Of a stretch of 64,000 nt of DNA, positions 9,027 through 17,676 are shown one piece after another (position 1 is the first letter of the stretch; every line of letters begins with the position of its first letter). The DNA lies in assembly GCF_000157895.3 (NCBI RefSeq), contig NC_022663.1:1302001-1366000 (forward strand). The letters are read 5' to 3'. The notes under the pieces are model-generated. The model was given only the letters and a program-made list of their open reading frames with translations, ran no database searches and was not told the origin of the DNA. The translations under genes were made by a program, and so were the position numbers. The stretch comes from Mycobacterium kansasii ATCC 12478 (GTDB taxonomy: Bacteria; Actinomycetota; Actinomycetes; Mycobacteriales; Mycobacteriaceae).

Positions 9027-9046
9027 TCTATTTTTACTATCTTAGG
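9027..9046. promoter_or_regulatory. Copy C of the recurring 20-bp motif
   Basis: TCTATTTTTACTATCTTAGG lies in the 200-bp gap upstream of the minus-strand Rieske/AMP-ligase operon. It is extremely AT-rich against its surroundings and matches copy E (20126) at 16 of 20 positions. Confidence 0.55.
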
Positions 9047-9161
9047 GATTGAACGTCAACGGGGATTTAGCGGGTAGCCGGTGGTGCCCCGGACTGCTGC
9101 GCCGGCTGGCTTCCGCCGAGGCTCCGGCGGGACCCTTGTCGCACAACGGTTTTGCCGTAAG

Positions 9162-10577
9162 TTACCCTTCCCGATGGCATAGCTTCGCCAGTTGCACGAT
9201 TACGGGGATTCCGCAGCATCCTCGTCTTCGTCTGTGCGGAGGAGTTTTCTGGGGTGGTGCATGTTGGTGCGGGGTTGGCCGCGATCGAGGTGGGTGGGGG
9301 TGTCCATTCGCTGTCGCCGTGGTGTTTTTGCGGGTGGTCCAGCCTTTGTCGGCTGGTGGGTGGTGGCCGCTGCAGGCGAAGGTGAGTTGGTTGACGTCGG
9401 TGGTGGGTGATTGGGCGTAGGGAACGACGTGATGGACCTCGCAGAAATAGCCCGTGACATCACAACCCGACGCACTGCAGCCACGATCTCTGGCGTATAA
9501 GACGATTCGCTGCCCCGGTGCGGCCAGCCTTTTGCTGTGATACAGCGCCAACGCCTTACCCTTGTCGAACACCGCTAGATAATGGCGGGCGTGGCGGGCC
9601 AGCCGGATCACATCGCTCATCGGCAAGATCGTGCCGGCGCCGGTCAGTCCTTGTCCGGCAGCGGCTTCCAGCTCGGCCAGCGTGGTGGTCACGATGATCG
9701 AGGCGGGTAAGCCGTTGTGCCGACCCAACTCTCCCGACGCCAACAGGGCGCGCAGCCCGGCGGTAAGGGCGTCGTGGTTGCGTTGGGGGGCTGAGCGGGT
9801 GTCGGTGTCGATGGCCTCTTGACTGGGAGTGCCGTCCACAGAGAGGGTTTGGGATTCGGGGTTGCCCATGCCCGGGGCGGCCAGCTTGGCCAACACGGCC
9901 TCTAACGTGGCGCGCAGCTCGGGGGTGATCAGCCCGCGCAGCTCCGACATGCCATCGCTTTGCTGATTGCCTAACGTCAGGCCGCGGCGGCGGGCGCGGT
10001 CCTCATCGCGGTAGATGCCATCGGGGTTGAGACAATCGGCGATCGTGGCCGCCAACCCGGCTAACTGTTCGGGGCGAAACTGACTACCCTGGCGGGCCAA
10101 CTGGGCTTCGGCGCGCTCCCGGGTGGCCTGGTCAATCCAGGCGGGCAGCTGGTGGTAGAAGCGTCGGATCACCTGGATGCTTTCGCCGCCCAGTTTTCCG
10201 TCGCGTTGGGCCGCGGCGGCCCCGGCCAACACCGGGGCGATCGGCTCCCCGGTCAGCCCGCGCCGCGGCCCCAGATCGGCGGCGGCCTTGATGCGCCGGG
10301 CGGCCTCGGTGCGGCTGATCAACGCCCAGTCGGCGATCGCATGCGACAGCTTGCCGCCCAGCTCCTCGGCGCTGGCCTGGCGGGCCAGGTGGTTGATCAG
10401 CTGATGCTCAGCCACCGGCAGCCGTCGGCGCACCTTTTCACACCGCTCCACCAACGCCAACCACTCCGGAGTGGTCAACGCATCAAAGTTCAACTCCACC
10501 AACCTGTCGACCGCGGCGTCGAGTGCATCCAGGGCCGCCGTGACCGTCTCCCGATCCACGACACCGCCCGAGCTCAT
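9162..10577 (-). CDS. DUF222/HNH endonuclease-domain protein (13E12 family), tail frameshifted
   Basis: The N-terminal DUF222 region runs over roughly residues 1-330. It is followed by an HNH nuclease domain: RDRGCSASGCD, then CEVHH, an Asn in VNQLTF and a CSGHH pair, so the HNH residues look intact. After KGWTTRKN the frame reads into an unnatural Arg/Pro-rich tail. The expected family tail (HGDSEWTPPP, then HLDRGQPRTN and RKLLRTDEDEDAAESP, ending at 9200) is found in the two other minus frames. One missing base near the AAAAAC run (about 9312) and one in the CCCCCACCC run (about 9288) would restore it. This is either real decay of the tail or a homopolymer error. DUF222 proteins are abundant in mycobacteria and their function is not established. 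Confidence 0.75.
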   Translation of the reverse strand: MSSGGVVDRETVTAALDALDAAVDRLVELNFDALTTPEWLALVERCEKVRRRLPVAEHQLINHLARQASAEELGGKLSHAIADWALISRTEAARRIKAAADLGPRRGLTGEPIAPVLAGAAAAQRDGKLGGESIQVIRRFYHQLPAWIDQATRERAEAQLARQGSQFRPEQLAGLAATIADCLNPDGIYRDEDRARRRGLTLGNQQSDGMSELRGLITPELRATLEAVLAKLAAPGMGNPESQTLSVDGTPSQEAIDTDTRSAPQRNHDALTAGLRALLASGELGRHNGLPASIIVTTTLAELEAAAGQGLTGAGTILPMSDVIRLARHARHYLAVFDKGKALALYHSKRLAAPGQRIVLYARDRGCSASGCDVTGYFCEVHHVVPYAQSPTTDVNQLTFACSGHHPPADKGWTTRKNTTATANGHPHPPRSRPTPHQHAPPQKTPPHRRRRGCCGIPVIVQLAKLCHREG

Positions 10578-10813
10578 ACCCGCAATCTATCGACCGCCAC
10601 CGACAAGAACCGGACAGAAAGTACCTGCCGAGCAACCGATTTCACGTGTTCACCCAGAGTGGACATCAGACTGCTTTCCGTCCCACTAGCCCGGACTAGC
10701 ACGAGGATCCGGCTAGGCACCCCCGGCGGCGGTCTGGCAGCGCGCCACATGGAGCCGAACACAATCTTCTTCGCGATGCACGAGACAACCGGTCGCGGGC
10801 GATCAGCAGTGCC

Positions 10814-13213
10814 CTATACCCCCTTGGGCCGGGTCCCGATGACGCCGCTTGCCGCCAGCCGCGCGAGTTCCTCGTCGGTCAGCCCGCACCGCTCACGCAG
10901 TATTTCTTCATTGTGCTCGCCTAGGGTTGGCGGCGGGCGGCGCAACCACTCCCGCTGGCCGGCCAACCGCGCGAAAGGTGGTGTGGGATATAGGGCTTGC
11001 CCGATACGGCAGTGGACCAGCGGCTCGAAGTACCCGCGGTCACACAGTTGCGGGTTTTCGGTGACCAGCGACGGCGAGACAACCGGCGCAGCCGGAATGC
11101 CCGAAGCGGCAAGCGATTCCACCGTCGGCATCAGGGATTGCGCGGCAAACCAGTCCCGTAGCCGGCCATCGATCTCGTCGGCCCGCTCGCGGCGCAACGC
11201 CGTAGTCGACAGCGACTCGTCGCACCAGGACGGCCGCTCCATCAACTCTGCCAGCGCATTCCAGTCTTGGTCGTCACGAATACTGACCGCGATCCAGTCG
11301 TCGTCACCGGCGCACCGGTAGATGTTCTGTAACGCCCCGCCGAAACCACGATTACCGCACCGGTTGAGGGTGACTCCGTAGACCTCGTGCTCGATCGGCT
11401 GAATTGCGGTGGTATTCAACACCGACTCGACCATCGGCAGCTCGACCTGCTGGCCGACCCCGCTACGTTCGGCGAAGTTCAGCGCGGCCAGCACGGCGAA
11501 CGCCGCGTGCACGCCGGCCAGTGGATCACACGCGCCGCGCGGGGTCACCGGCGGCTCCTCCGGCAATCCGGTCACCCACGTCAGGCCGCCGATCTGCTCC
11601 ATGGTGGGCGCGAAGCCGACCCGGTCACGCCACGGTCCCGTCAATCCGAAGGCCGGCATGCGGGCGACCACGAGTCGGGGGTTCGCCTTCAACAGCACCT
11701 CGGCCGTGAGCCCGAAATGCTCCATTACGCGCGGCGAGAAGTTCTCGATCACCACGTCGGCATCCGCGGCCAGCGCCAGGAACAACCGGCGTCCGTCTTC
11801 GGAGCCCAAATCCAATGTGATCGAACGCTTGTTGGTGTTCATCGCATGGAACACCCAGCCGTACTCCCACCAGTCGTCCACATCGGTGCGCATGCCCCCC
11901 GAGTAGCGAATGCCGTCCGGGCGCTGGATCGACTCCACCTTGACCACGTCGGCGCCGAAGGCCGCCAGCAGATGGGTGGCGGCCGGCCCGGCCCAGAAGG
12001 CGGTCAGATCGATCACCCGAACACCGTCCAACGGCAGCCCGACCGGCACCGGATCAGAGGCGGATTCGCCCGCGCACCATGGTGATTCGTCGTTATCAGC
12101 GCCGAGCTCAGCAGTACGGCACACCGGCGCCGTCGCGCACCGCGACATCAGCCAGGGCGGGCGCGGCTGGTGAAAGCCGGCGGGGTTGTCGACGAACACC
12201 CCACGCTCGGTCACGTACTCCATGTCGCGGATGGTGGCGCCGTTGCCCAACGCCGCGATCGGCAGCCGGAACAGCTGACCCAATGCGACGATCTCCTCGA
12301 CGGTCCGCTCGGCCATCCACGGACGGATAGATTCGCGGATCAGGTCTCGGTATTCCCACCGGCCGATCTGGAATCGCAACTGCGGAATCTCCTCGAGCTG
12401 AGGGCATTCGACCATCGCGGTGAAGTCGAGCCACTGCTGGCCGGTGACCATGGTAATTCCGACGTAGCCGTCCTTGGCGGGTTCGATCGAGGGCACTTCG
12501 AGGGTGCGGCGGACCGGCGGTACCCGCAGCAGCTGCGAATGCAGCCATTCGCTGCTTTGCATCAGGCTCATCGCCTCGAGCATGGACAGATCCAGATGCT
12601 CACCCGGGCCGCCATGTTCGACGCGGCGGCGCACGGCCAGTGCGCCGAACGCGGCGAACACCCCACCCATGTACTCGCCTAGGCCACCGCCGATCGAGAG
12701 GGGCGGTCCGGCGGGATCACCCCGGAAGCCGGGCGAGCCCGCCCATGCCTGCAGTGTGAACTCGGTGGCCGCTCGATCGGCGAAGGGACCGGTCCAGCCG
12801 AAATCGGAAATCGTGACCACGATCGCCCGCGGAGACTCGGCCAGCAACCGTCGGGGATCGATGCCCAGGGCGGCCGCCTGCGACCGGCCACAGGTGACGA
12901 TCACGACGTCGGCAGCAGCGAGTTCGGCACGGTATCGCTCGGAATCCGGGGCCAAGGTCAGGCTCTGCTTGCCGGCATTGAGGTAGCAATACAACGGCGA
13001 GGCCGGCAAACCGTCGGGCACCGGCGAACAGCTGGGCGAGTACCGGCGCAGCGGATCCCCTTGCGGTGGTTCGATTTTGCGTACCCGCGCACCGGCGTCG
13101 ACCAACAGCTTGGAACAGTAGCTGCCGGCTATGCGGTCACTGATTTCGACGACGCGCAATTCGTCAAGCGGTGTCGGCCGCCTGCCTAACCCCTGACTCA
13201 CGCTGCCGAGCAT
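10814..13213 (-). CDS. Tandem (two-domain) CaiB/BaiF family III CoA-transferase
   Basis: The protein has 799 residues from the ATG at 13213. Upstream in-frame codons run antisense through the tetR gene and are rejected. It contains two family III CoA-transferase domains, about residues 15-390 and 394-799. Domain 2 has the canonical catalytic Asp563 in CDPLAGVHAAF. The aligned place in domain 1 is Glu180 in GEYMGGVFAAF. Domain 2 also has FWAGPAATHLLAAFGADVVK and NTNKRSITLDL. The enzyme transfers CoA between acyl-CoA and a free acid. It is divergent from tetR, so it may share that regulator's operator. Confidence 0.85.
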   Translation of the reverse strand: MLGSVSQGLGRRPTPLDELRVVEISDRIAGSYCSKLLVDAGARVRKIEPPQGDPLRRYSPSCSPVPDGLPASPLYCYLNAGKQSLTLAPDSERYRAELAAADVVIVTCGRSQAAALGIDPRRLLAESPRAIVVTISDFGWTGPFADRAATEFTLQAWAGSPGFRGDPAGPPLSIGGGLGEYMGGVFAAFGALAVRRRVEHGGPGEHLDLSMLEAMSLMQSSEWLHSQLLRVPPVRRTLEVPSIEPAKDGYVGITMVTGQQWLDFTAMVECPQLEEIPQLRFQIGRWEYRDLIRESIRPWMAERTVEEIVALGQLFRLPIAALGNGATIRDMEYVTERGVFVDNPAGFHQPRPPWLMSRCATAPVCRTAELGADNDESPWCAGESASDPVPVGLPLDGVRVIDLTAFWAGPAATHLLAAFGADVVKVESIQRPDGIRYSGGMRTDVDDWWEYGWVFHAMNTNKRSITLDLGSEDGRRLFLALAADADVVIENFSPRVMEHFGLTAEVLLKANPRLVVARMPAFGLTGPWRDRVGFAPTMEQIGGLTWVTGLPEEPPVTPRGACDPLAGVHAAFAVLAALNFAERSGVGQQVELPMVESVLNTTAIQPIEHEVYGVTLNRCGNRGFGGALQNIYRCAGDDDWIAVSIRDDQDWNALAELMERPSWCDESLSTTALRRERADEIDGRLRDWFAAQSLMPTVESLAASGIPAAPVVSPSLVTENPQLCDRGYFEPLVHCRIGQALYPTPPFARLAGQREWLRRPPPTLGEHNEEILRERCGLTDEELARLAASGVIGTRPKGV

Positions 13214-13260
13214 AATTCGATTCCGCGGGACCTCCGCACTGGGCGCACGCAACTCCCGAC

Positions 13261-13287
13261 GGTACGGTACTGGTCTGTACTGCCGTA
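13261..13287. promoter_or_regulatory. Probable TetR operator between the CoA-transferase and tetR
   Basis: The stretch holds GTACGGTAC and GTACTG elements with outer arms TACGG (13263-13267) and CCGTA (13283-13287). The 9-mer GTACGGTAC is shared with the perfect palindrome at 13970-13987. Its position between divergent genes suggests autoregulation and control of the CoA-transferase. Confidence 0.6.
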
Positions 13288-13298
13288 ATGACTCTATC

Positions 13299-13904
13299 GT
13301 GGGCGCTGTGACCCAGATTGCCGATCGCTCCTCGCAGTCCTCATCGTGGTCGCCACGGGAGGCCGAATTGTTGGCCGTGACGTTGCAGTTGCTGCAGCAA
13401 CACGGGTATGACCGGTTGACCGTGGACGCGGTCGCGGCCACTGCCCGCGCCAGCAAGGCCACCGTGTACCGGCGTTGGCCGTCGAAGGCCGAATTGGTGT
13501 TGGCCGCGTTCGTCGAGGGCATTCGCCAGGTCGTGGTCCCGCCCGACACCGGCACACTACGAGGCGATTTGCTGCAACTCGGCGAGCTGGTCTGCGAGCA
13601 GGCCCGTCAGCACACCAGCACCATCCGCGCGGTGCTGGTTGAGGTGGCGCGTAATCCCGCGCTGAACGACGTCATGCAGCACCAGTTCGTTGACCAGCGG
13701 AAAGCCCTGATGCACCACATCGTGCAACAGGCCGTTGATCGCGGTGAGATCGACGGCGCCGCCATCGACGACGAACTCTGGGACGTGCTGCCCGGCTACC
13801 TCATGTTTCGATTCATCGTTCCGAGCCGCCCCCCCACCCGGCGCACAGTGCAAGCCCTCGTCGACAACATCATCCTTCCGAGCCTCACCCGATCCACGGA
13901 GTGA
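13299..13904 (+). CDS. TetR-family transcriptional regulator
   Basis: The protein has 201 residues. The start is GTG at 13299, with a second in-frame GTG at 13308. The N-terminal HTH is clear: SPREAELLAVTLQLLQQHGY, then TVDAVAATARASKATVYRRW. The C-terminal ligand domain ends in a helix (PTRRTVQALVDNIILPSL). Repeated GTACGGTAC elements before this gene and before mmpS, 66 bp downstream of the tetR stop, suggest that it represses itself and the MmpS/MmpL exporter, and possibly the divergent CoA-transferase. The ligand is unknown. Confidence 0.9.
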   Translation: MGAVTQIADRSSQSSSWSPREAELLAVTLQLLQQHGYDRLTVDAVAATARASKATVYRRWPSKAELVLAAFVEGIRQVVVPPDTGTLRGDLLQLGELVCEQARQHTSTIRAVLVEVARNPALNDVMQHQFVDQRKALMHHIVQQAVDRGEIDGAAIDDELWDVLPGYLMFRFIVPSRPPTRRTVQALVDNIILPSLTRSTE

Positions 13905-13969
13905 CGACAGAACAGGGCGCCGGCGGAGCAGAGCCGGCCAGCCGCGGGTGACCACAGCCTTGCGGAGTC

Positions 13970-13987
13970 CAGTACGGTACCGTACTG
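13970..13987. promoter_or_regulatory. 18-bp perfect palindrome, TetR operator for mmpS-mmpL
   Basis: CAGTACGGTACCGTACTG reads identically on both strands. It lies between tetR and mmpS, 85 bp before the mmpS start, and shares the GTACGGTAC half with the element in front of tetR. Length and symmetry are typical of TetR operators. Confidence 0.75.
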
Positions 13988-14072
13988 TCAAAGCTGTCGA
14001 TTCACTGCTCGCGGCGTAGGCGGTTGCTGGGTGCCGGAGCGGTCGTGTCGAGCGACATCGAAAGGCTAACGG

Positions 14073-14519
14073 GTGCAAAAAATTTCAGTTGGCCGCATGA
14101 TCAAACGAGGGTGGATGCTGCTGGTCGCAGTGGTCGTGGTAGCCGCCGCCGGGTTCGGTGTCTATCGCTTGCACGGCATATTCGGTTCACAGGACGACAC
14201 CTCGGCCGCCGGCGGCATCTCGAATGAGATCATTCCATTCAACCCCAAGCAGGTGACTCTCGAGGTATTCGGCGCGCCGGGGACGGTGGCAACCATCAAC
14301 TACTTGGACGTGAATGCTCAGCCGCAGCAAGTTCTCGACACAACCCTGCCGTGGTCTTACACGATAACGACAACGCAGCCCGCGGTCTTCGCCAATGTGG
14401 TGGCACAGGGCAATAGCAATTCCATCGGCTGTCGCATCACCGTCAACGGTGTCGTCAAAGACGAAAGGACCGTCAACAAAGTGAATGCCTACACCTTCTG
14501 CCTGGACAAGTCCTCATGA
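14073..14519 (+). CDS. mmpS: MmpS-family membrane accessory protein
   Basis: The protein has 148 residues and starts with GTG. One transmembrane helix spans about residues 13-33 (WMLLVAVVVVAAAGFGVYRL). The periplasmic beta-rich domain follows, including VTLEVFGAPGTVATINYLD, LPWSYTITTTQP and the paired cysteines of IGCRITVNG and YTFCLD, typical of MmpS proteins. MmpS proteins pair with MmpL transporters in lipid, siderophore or drug export. The gene overlaps mmpL by ATGA at 14516-14519. The paralogue number cannot be assigned. Confidence 0.9.
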   Translation: MQKISVGRMIKRGWMLLVAVVVVAAAGFGVYRLHGIFGSQDDTSAAGGISNEIIPFNPKQVTLEVFGAPGTVATINYLDVNAQPQQVLDTTLPWSYTITTTQPAVFANVVAQGNSNSIGCRITVNGVVKDERTVNKVNAYTFCLDKSS

Positions 14520-17395
14520 GCGACAAACACGGTCATCGGATTTCGCTATCGGGAACGATTCGCCGGCTTTCGGTTCCGATCCTGTTGTTCTGGGTAGCCC
14601 TCGCAGCCATAACGAATATTGCAGTCCCGCGGTTGGAAATAGTCGCCGAGGCACATAACGTGGCGCTGAGCTCGGCAGATGCGCCCTCGCTGCAGGCCAT
14701 GAAACGCATTGGAAAAGTATTCCGCGAGTACAATTCCGACAGCGCGGCCATGATCGTCCTGGAAGGCAACGAGCCGCTTGGCGACGAAGCTCACCGGTAT
14801 TACGACACCCTGATCGACAAGCTGTCGCAGGACACCAAGCATGTCGAGCACGTCCAGGACTTCTGGGGAGACCCGCTTACGGCGGCGGGTGTGCAGAGCA
14901 CCGACGGTAAGGCCGCATATGTCCAGGTCTATCTTGCCGGTAATCAAGGCGAGGCATTGGCCAATGAATCCGTTGCGGCGGTGCGTGACATCGTGGCACA
15001 TACGCCACCACCGAACCGGATGAAGGCCTATGTCACCGGCGCGGCGCCACTGCTCGCGGATCAGTTCGGAGTGGGCAGCAAAGGCACCGTGAAAGTCACG
15101 CTGATCACTCTTCTCGTGATCGCGGTGATGTTGTTTTTCGTCTACCGTTCCGTCGTCACCATGTTCCTGGTGCTGCTCACGGTCCTTGTTCAATTGCTCG
15201 CGGCCCGGGGAATCATCGCGCTGCTGGCTGACTCCGGAATTATCGGGCTTTCGGTGTATGCGACGAATCTGCTCACGTTACTGGTCATCGCCGCCGGCAC
15301 CGATTACGCGATATTCTTCGTCGGCCGTTATCAGGAAGCTCGCGGGACCGGTGAGGACCAGGGAACGGCCTTCCACACCATGTTTCACGGGACCGCCCAC
15401 ATTGTGCTGGGCTCGGGCTTGACCATTGCCGGCGCGGTGTACTGCCTGAGTTTCACCCGATTACCTTATTTTCAGAGTCTGGGCGTTCCGGTTGCGATAG
15501 GCATCCTGGTTGCGCTGACGGCCGCGCTCACCCTGACGCCCGCCGTGCTTACGATAGGCAGTCATTTCGGTCTTTTCGAGCCGAAACGCAAGATGCGGAC
15601 GCGTGGATGGCGACGGATCGGTACGGCCATCGTCCGCTGGCCAGGGCCGATTCTTACGGTCGCGTGCGCGGTGGCCCTCATCGGTTTGCTCGCACTGCCG
15701 GGGTATCAGACGAGTTACGACGTTCGTCACTACATCCCTGCGAGCGCCCCGGCCAATATCGGGTACGCGGCTGCGGAGCGCCATTTCTCACCAGCTCGAC
15801 TGAATCCCGACCTGTTGATGATCGAAACCGATCATGATATGCGTAATCCGGCCGACATGCTCGTCTTGGACAGAATAGCCAGGGCAGTCTTTCACCTTCC
15901 CGGTATTGCCCAGGTACAGTCCATAACCCGGCCCCTGGGATCCCCGATCGACCACAGCTCGATACCCTTCCAGATCAGCATGCAAAACACCGGCCAAGTC
16001 ATGAACCTGAAATACCAGCAAGACCGTGCGGCCGACATGCTGAAGCAAGCTGACGAGCTCGCGAGATCGATCGAGATTTTGAAGCGTCAGTATGCACTCC
16101 AGCAACAATTGGCCGCGGCGACGCACGAACAGGCCGTGAGTTTTCACGAAACGGCCGCCACGTTGACTGAACTGCGAGACAAAATCGCGAATTTGGACGA
16201 CTTCCTGAGGCCGATTCGCAGCTATTTCTATTGGGAGCAGCACTGCTACGATATCCCGGCCTGCTGGGCGGCGAGGTCCGCCTTTGACGCAATCGACGGT
16301 ATCGACCGGCTCAGTGACCAGTTAGAAAGCGTGCGGAAAACTCTGGACAAATTGGATGCGATCCAGCCGCAGTTGCTGGCGCTGATACCCGACCAGATCG
16401 CGAGCCAGCAGGCTAATCATGACCTGACGCTGTCGAACTACTCCACCATATCCGGGATCTACGACCAGACGGCCGCGATGACCGAAAATTCGACGGCGAT
16501 GGGCCAGGCTTTTGACGCCGCCAAGAACGACGATTTTTTCTACCTTCCTCCGGAGGCTTTCAACAACCCCGATTTCAAGCGCGGTTTGCAGATGTTCCTC
16601 TCGCCGGACGGCAAGGCCGCTCGCATGATCATCTCCCATGAGGGTGATCCCGCGACCCCCGAGGGTATCTCGCATGTCGACCCGATCAAGAAGGCGGCGC
16701 GAGAGGCCGTGAAAGGAACTCCCCTACAAGCCTCCAAGATCTACCTCGCCGGCACCGCGCCGACCTACAAAGACATCCAAGATGGCGCCAAATACGACCT
16801 GATGATCGCAGGAATAGCCGCACTCAGCCTGATTTTGCTCATCATGATGATCGTCACGCGAAGCCTGGTTGCCGCGATCGTCATTGTGGGTACGGTGGCG
16901 CTTTCTTTGGGTGCCTCATTTGGGCTGTCCGTGCTGGTATGGCAGCATATCTTCGGTATCCAATTGTATTGGATCGTGCTTGCGCTGGCCGTCATCGTCC
17001 TCTTGGGGGTCGGCTCCGACTATAACTTGCTGCTGATTTCTCGGTTGAAAGAGGAAATCGGCGCCGGATTGAACACAGGCATCATCCGGGCGATGGGCGG
17101 CTCCGGCGGAGTGGTCACCGCCGCCGGCCTGGTGTTCGCCGCCACCATGTCTTCATTTGTGTTCAGCGATTTGCGGGTGCTCGGTCAGATAGGGACCACC
17201 ATCGGCCTCGGCCTGCTGTTCGACACGCTGATCGTGCGCTCATTCATGACGCCGTCCATCGCGGCGCTCCTCGGACGATGGTTCTGGTGGCCGCAACGCG
17301 TACGCCCCCGCCCCGCCAGTCGGATGCTCCGTCCGTACGGACCACGTCGGCTGGTTCGTAAACTGCTCCTGCGGGAAGCGCAAGAGATGGGATGA
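14516..17395 (+). CDS. mmpL: MmpL-family RND transporter
   Basis: This 959-residue RND transporter has two halves, each with a first transmembrane helix, a large periplasmic domain, and five clustered helices. The proton-relay Asp-Tyr pairs are visible in AAGTDYAIFFVGRYQEA and in GVGSDYNLLLISRLKEE. The first periplasmic domain starts after AITNIAVPRLE. A helical, possibly coiled-coil segment rich in Gln and Leu lies near residues 495-580. It exports a lipid or other hydrophobic molecule from the cytoplasmic membrane with MmpS. The substrate is unknown, and control by the adjacent TetR is likely. Confidence 0.93.
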   Translation: MSDKHGHRISLSGTIRRLSVPILLFWVALAAITNIAVPRLEIVAEAHNVALSSADAPSLQAMKRIGKVFREYNSDSAAMIVLEGNEPLGDEAHRYYDTLIDKLSQDTKHVEHVQDFWGDPLTAAGVQSTDGKAAYVQVYLAGNQGEALANESVAAVRDIVAHTPPPNRMKAYVTGAAPLLADQFGVGSKGTVKVTLITLLVIAVMLFFVYRSVVTMFLVLLTVLVQLLAARGIIALLADSGIIGLSVYATNLLTLLVIAAGTDYAIFFVGRYQEARGTGEDQGTAFHTMFHGTAHIVLGSGLTIAGAVYCLSFTRLPYFQSLGVPVAIGILVALTAALTLTPAVLTIGSHFGLFEPKRKMRTRGWRRIGTAIVRWPGPILTVACAVALIGLLALPGYQTSYDVRHYIPASAPANIGYAAAERHFSPARLNPDLLMIETDHDMRNPADMLVLDRIARAVFHLPGIAQVQSITRPLGSPIDHSSIPFQISMQNTGQVMNLKYQQDRAADMLKQADELARSIEILKRQYALQQQLAAATHEQAVSFHETAATLTELRDKIANLDDFLRPIRSYFYWEQHCYDIPACWAARSAFDAIDGIDRLSDQLESVRKTLDKLDAIQPQLLALIPDQIASQQANHDLTLSNYSTISGIYDQTAAMTENSTAMGQAFDAAKNDDFFYLPPEAFNNPDFKRGLQMFLSPDGKAARMIISHEGDPATPEGISHVDPIKKAAREAVKGTPLQASKIYLAGTAPTYKDIQDGAKYDLMIAGIAALSLILLIMMIVTRSLVAAIVIVGTVALSLGASFGLSVLVWQHIFGIQLYWIVLALAVIVLLGVGSDYNLLLISRLKEEIGAGLNTGIIRAMGGSGGVVTAAGLVFAATMSSFVFSDLRVLGQIGTTIGLGLLFDTLIVRSFMTPSIAALLGRWFWWPQRVRPRPASRMLRPYGPRRLVRKLLLREAQEMG

Positions 17396-17585
17396 GTTGT
17401 GAATTAGCCTCCCCCCTTTGCTATTTCGATGCGTGACGGGCAATCGCATGGCAGGTAGGCGTGATTTCGCGGTCAGCGGCGTGTCGCTGCCGTTGGAGAC
17501 CCTCAGCCTGGGAGCGACCGGGTAATTTCTGTGGTACCAGTCAAGACGTGCGGGACACACGATCAGGAATGCTCGATCGGAGACT

Positions 17586-17609
17586 GCTATCTTTAGCATT
17601 ACTGCTAAA
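17586..17609. promoter_or_regulatory. Copy D of the recurring motif, with a perfect inverted repeat, upstream of gntR
   Basis: The motif is GCTATCTTTAGCATTACTGC (17586-17605). Within it, TTTAGCA (17592-17598) and TGCTAAA (17603-17609) form perfect 7-bp arms around a 4-nt spacer. It lies 68 bp before the gntR ATG, in the right place for autoregulation. Confidence 0.6.
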
Positions 17610-17676
17610 ATAGTTAAGCCAGTCGAGTTGGCAGGCAAACTACTGTAGGTTCCCTGCTTGTTCTATCGAGGATCGG

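Noticed and set aside
9095..9150. Inverted CGCCGG/CCGGCG near the end of the DUF222 gene as a terminator
   Set aside because: The arms are only 6 bp with an 18-nt loop and no U-run, which is expected by chance in such GC-rich DNA.
13213..13555. Extended start of the tandem CoA-transferase through the tetR gene
   Set aside because: The extra 114 residues are Arg/Ser/Thr-rich, lie antisense to a good TetR, and have no family match; the ATG at 13213 begins the normal CoA-transferase sequence.
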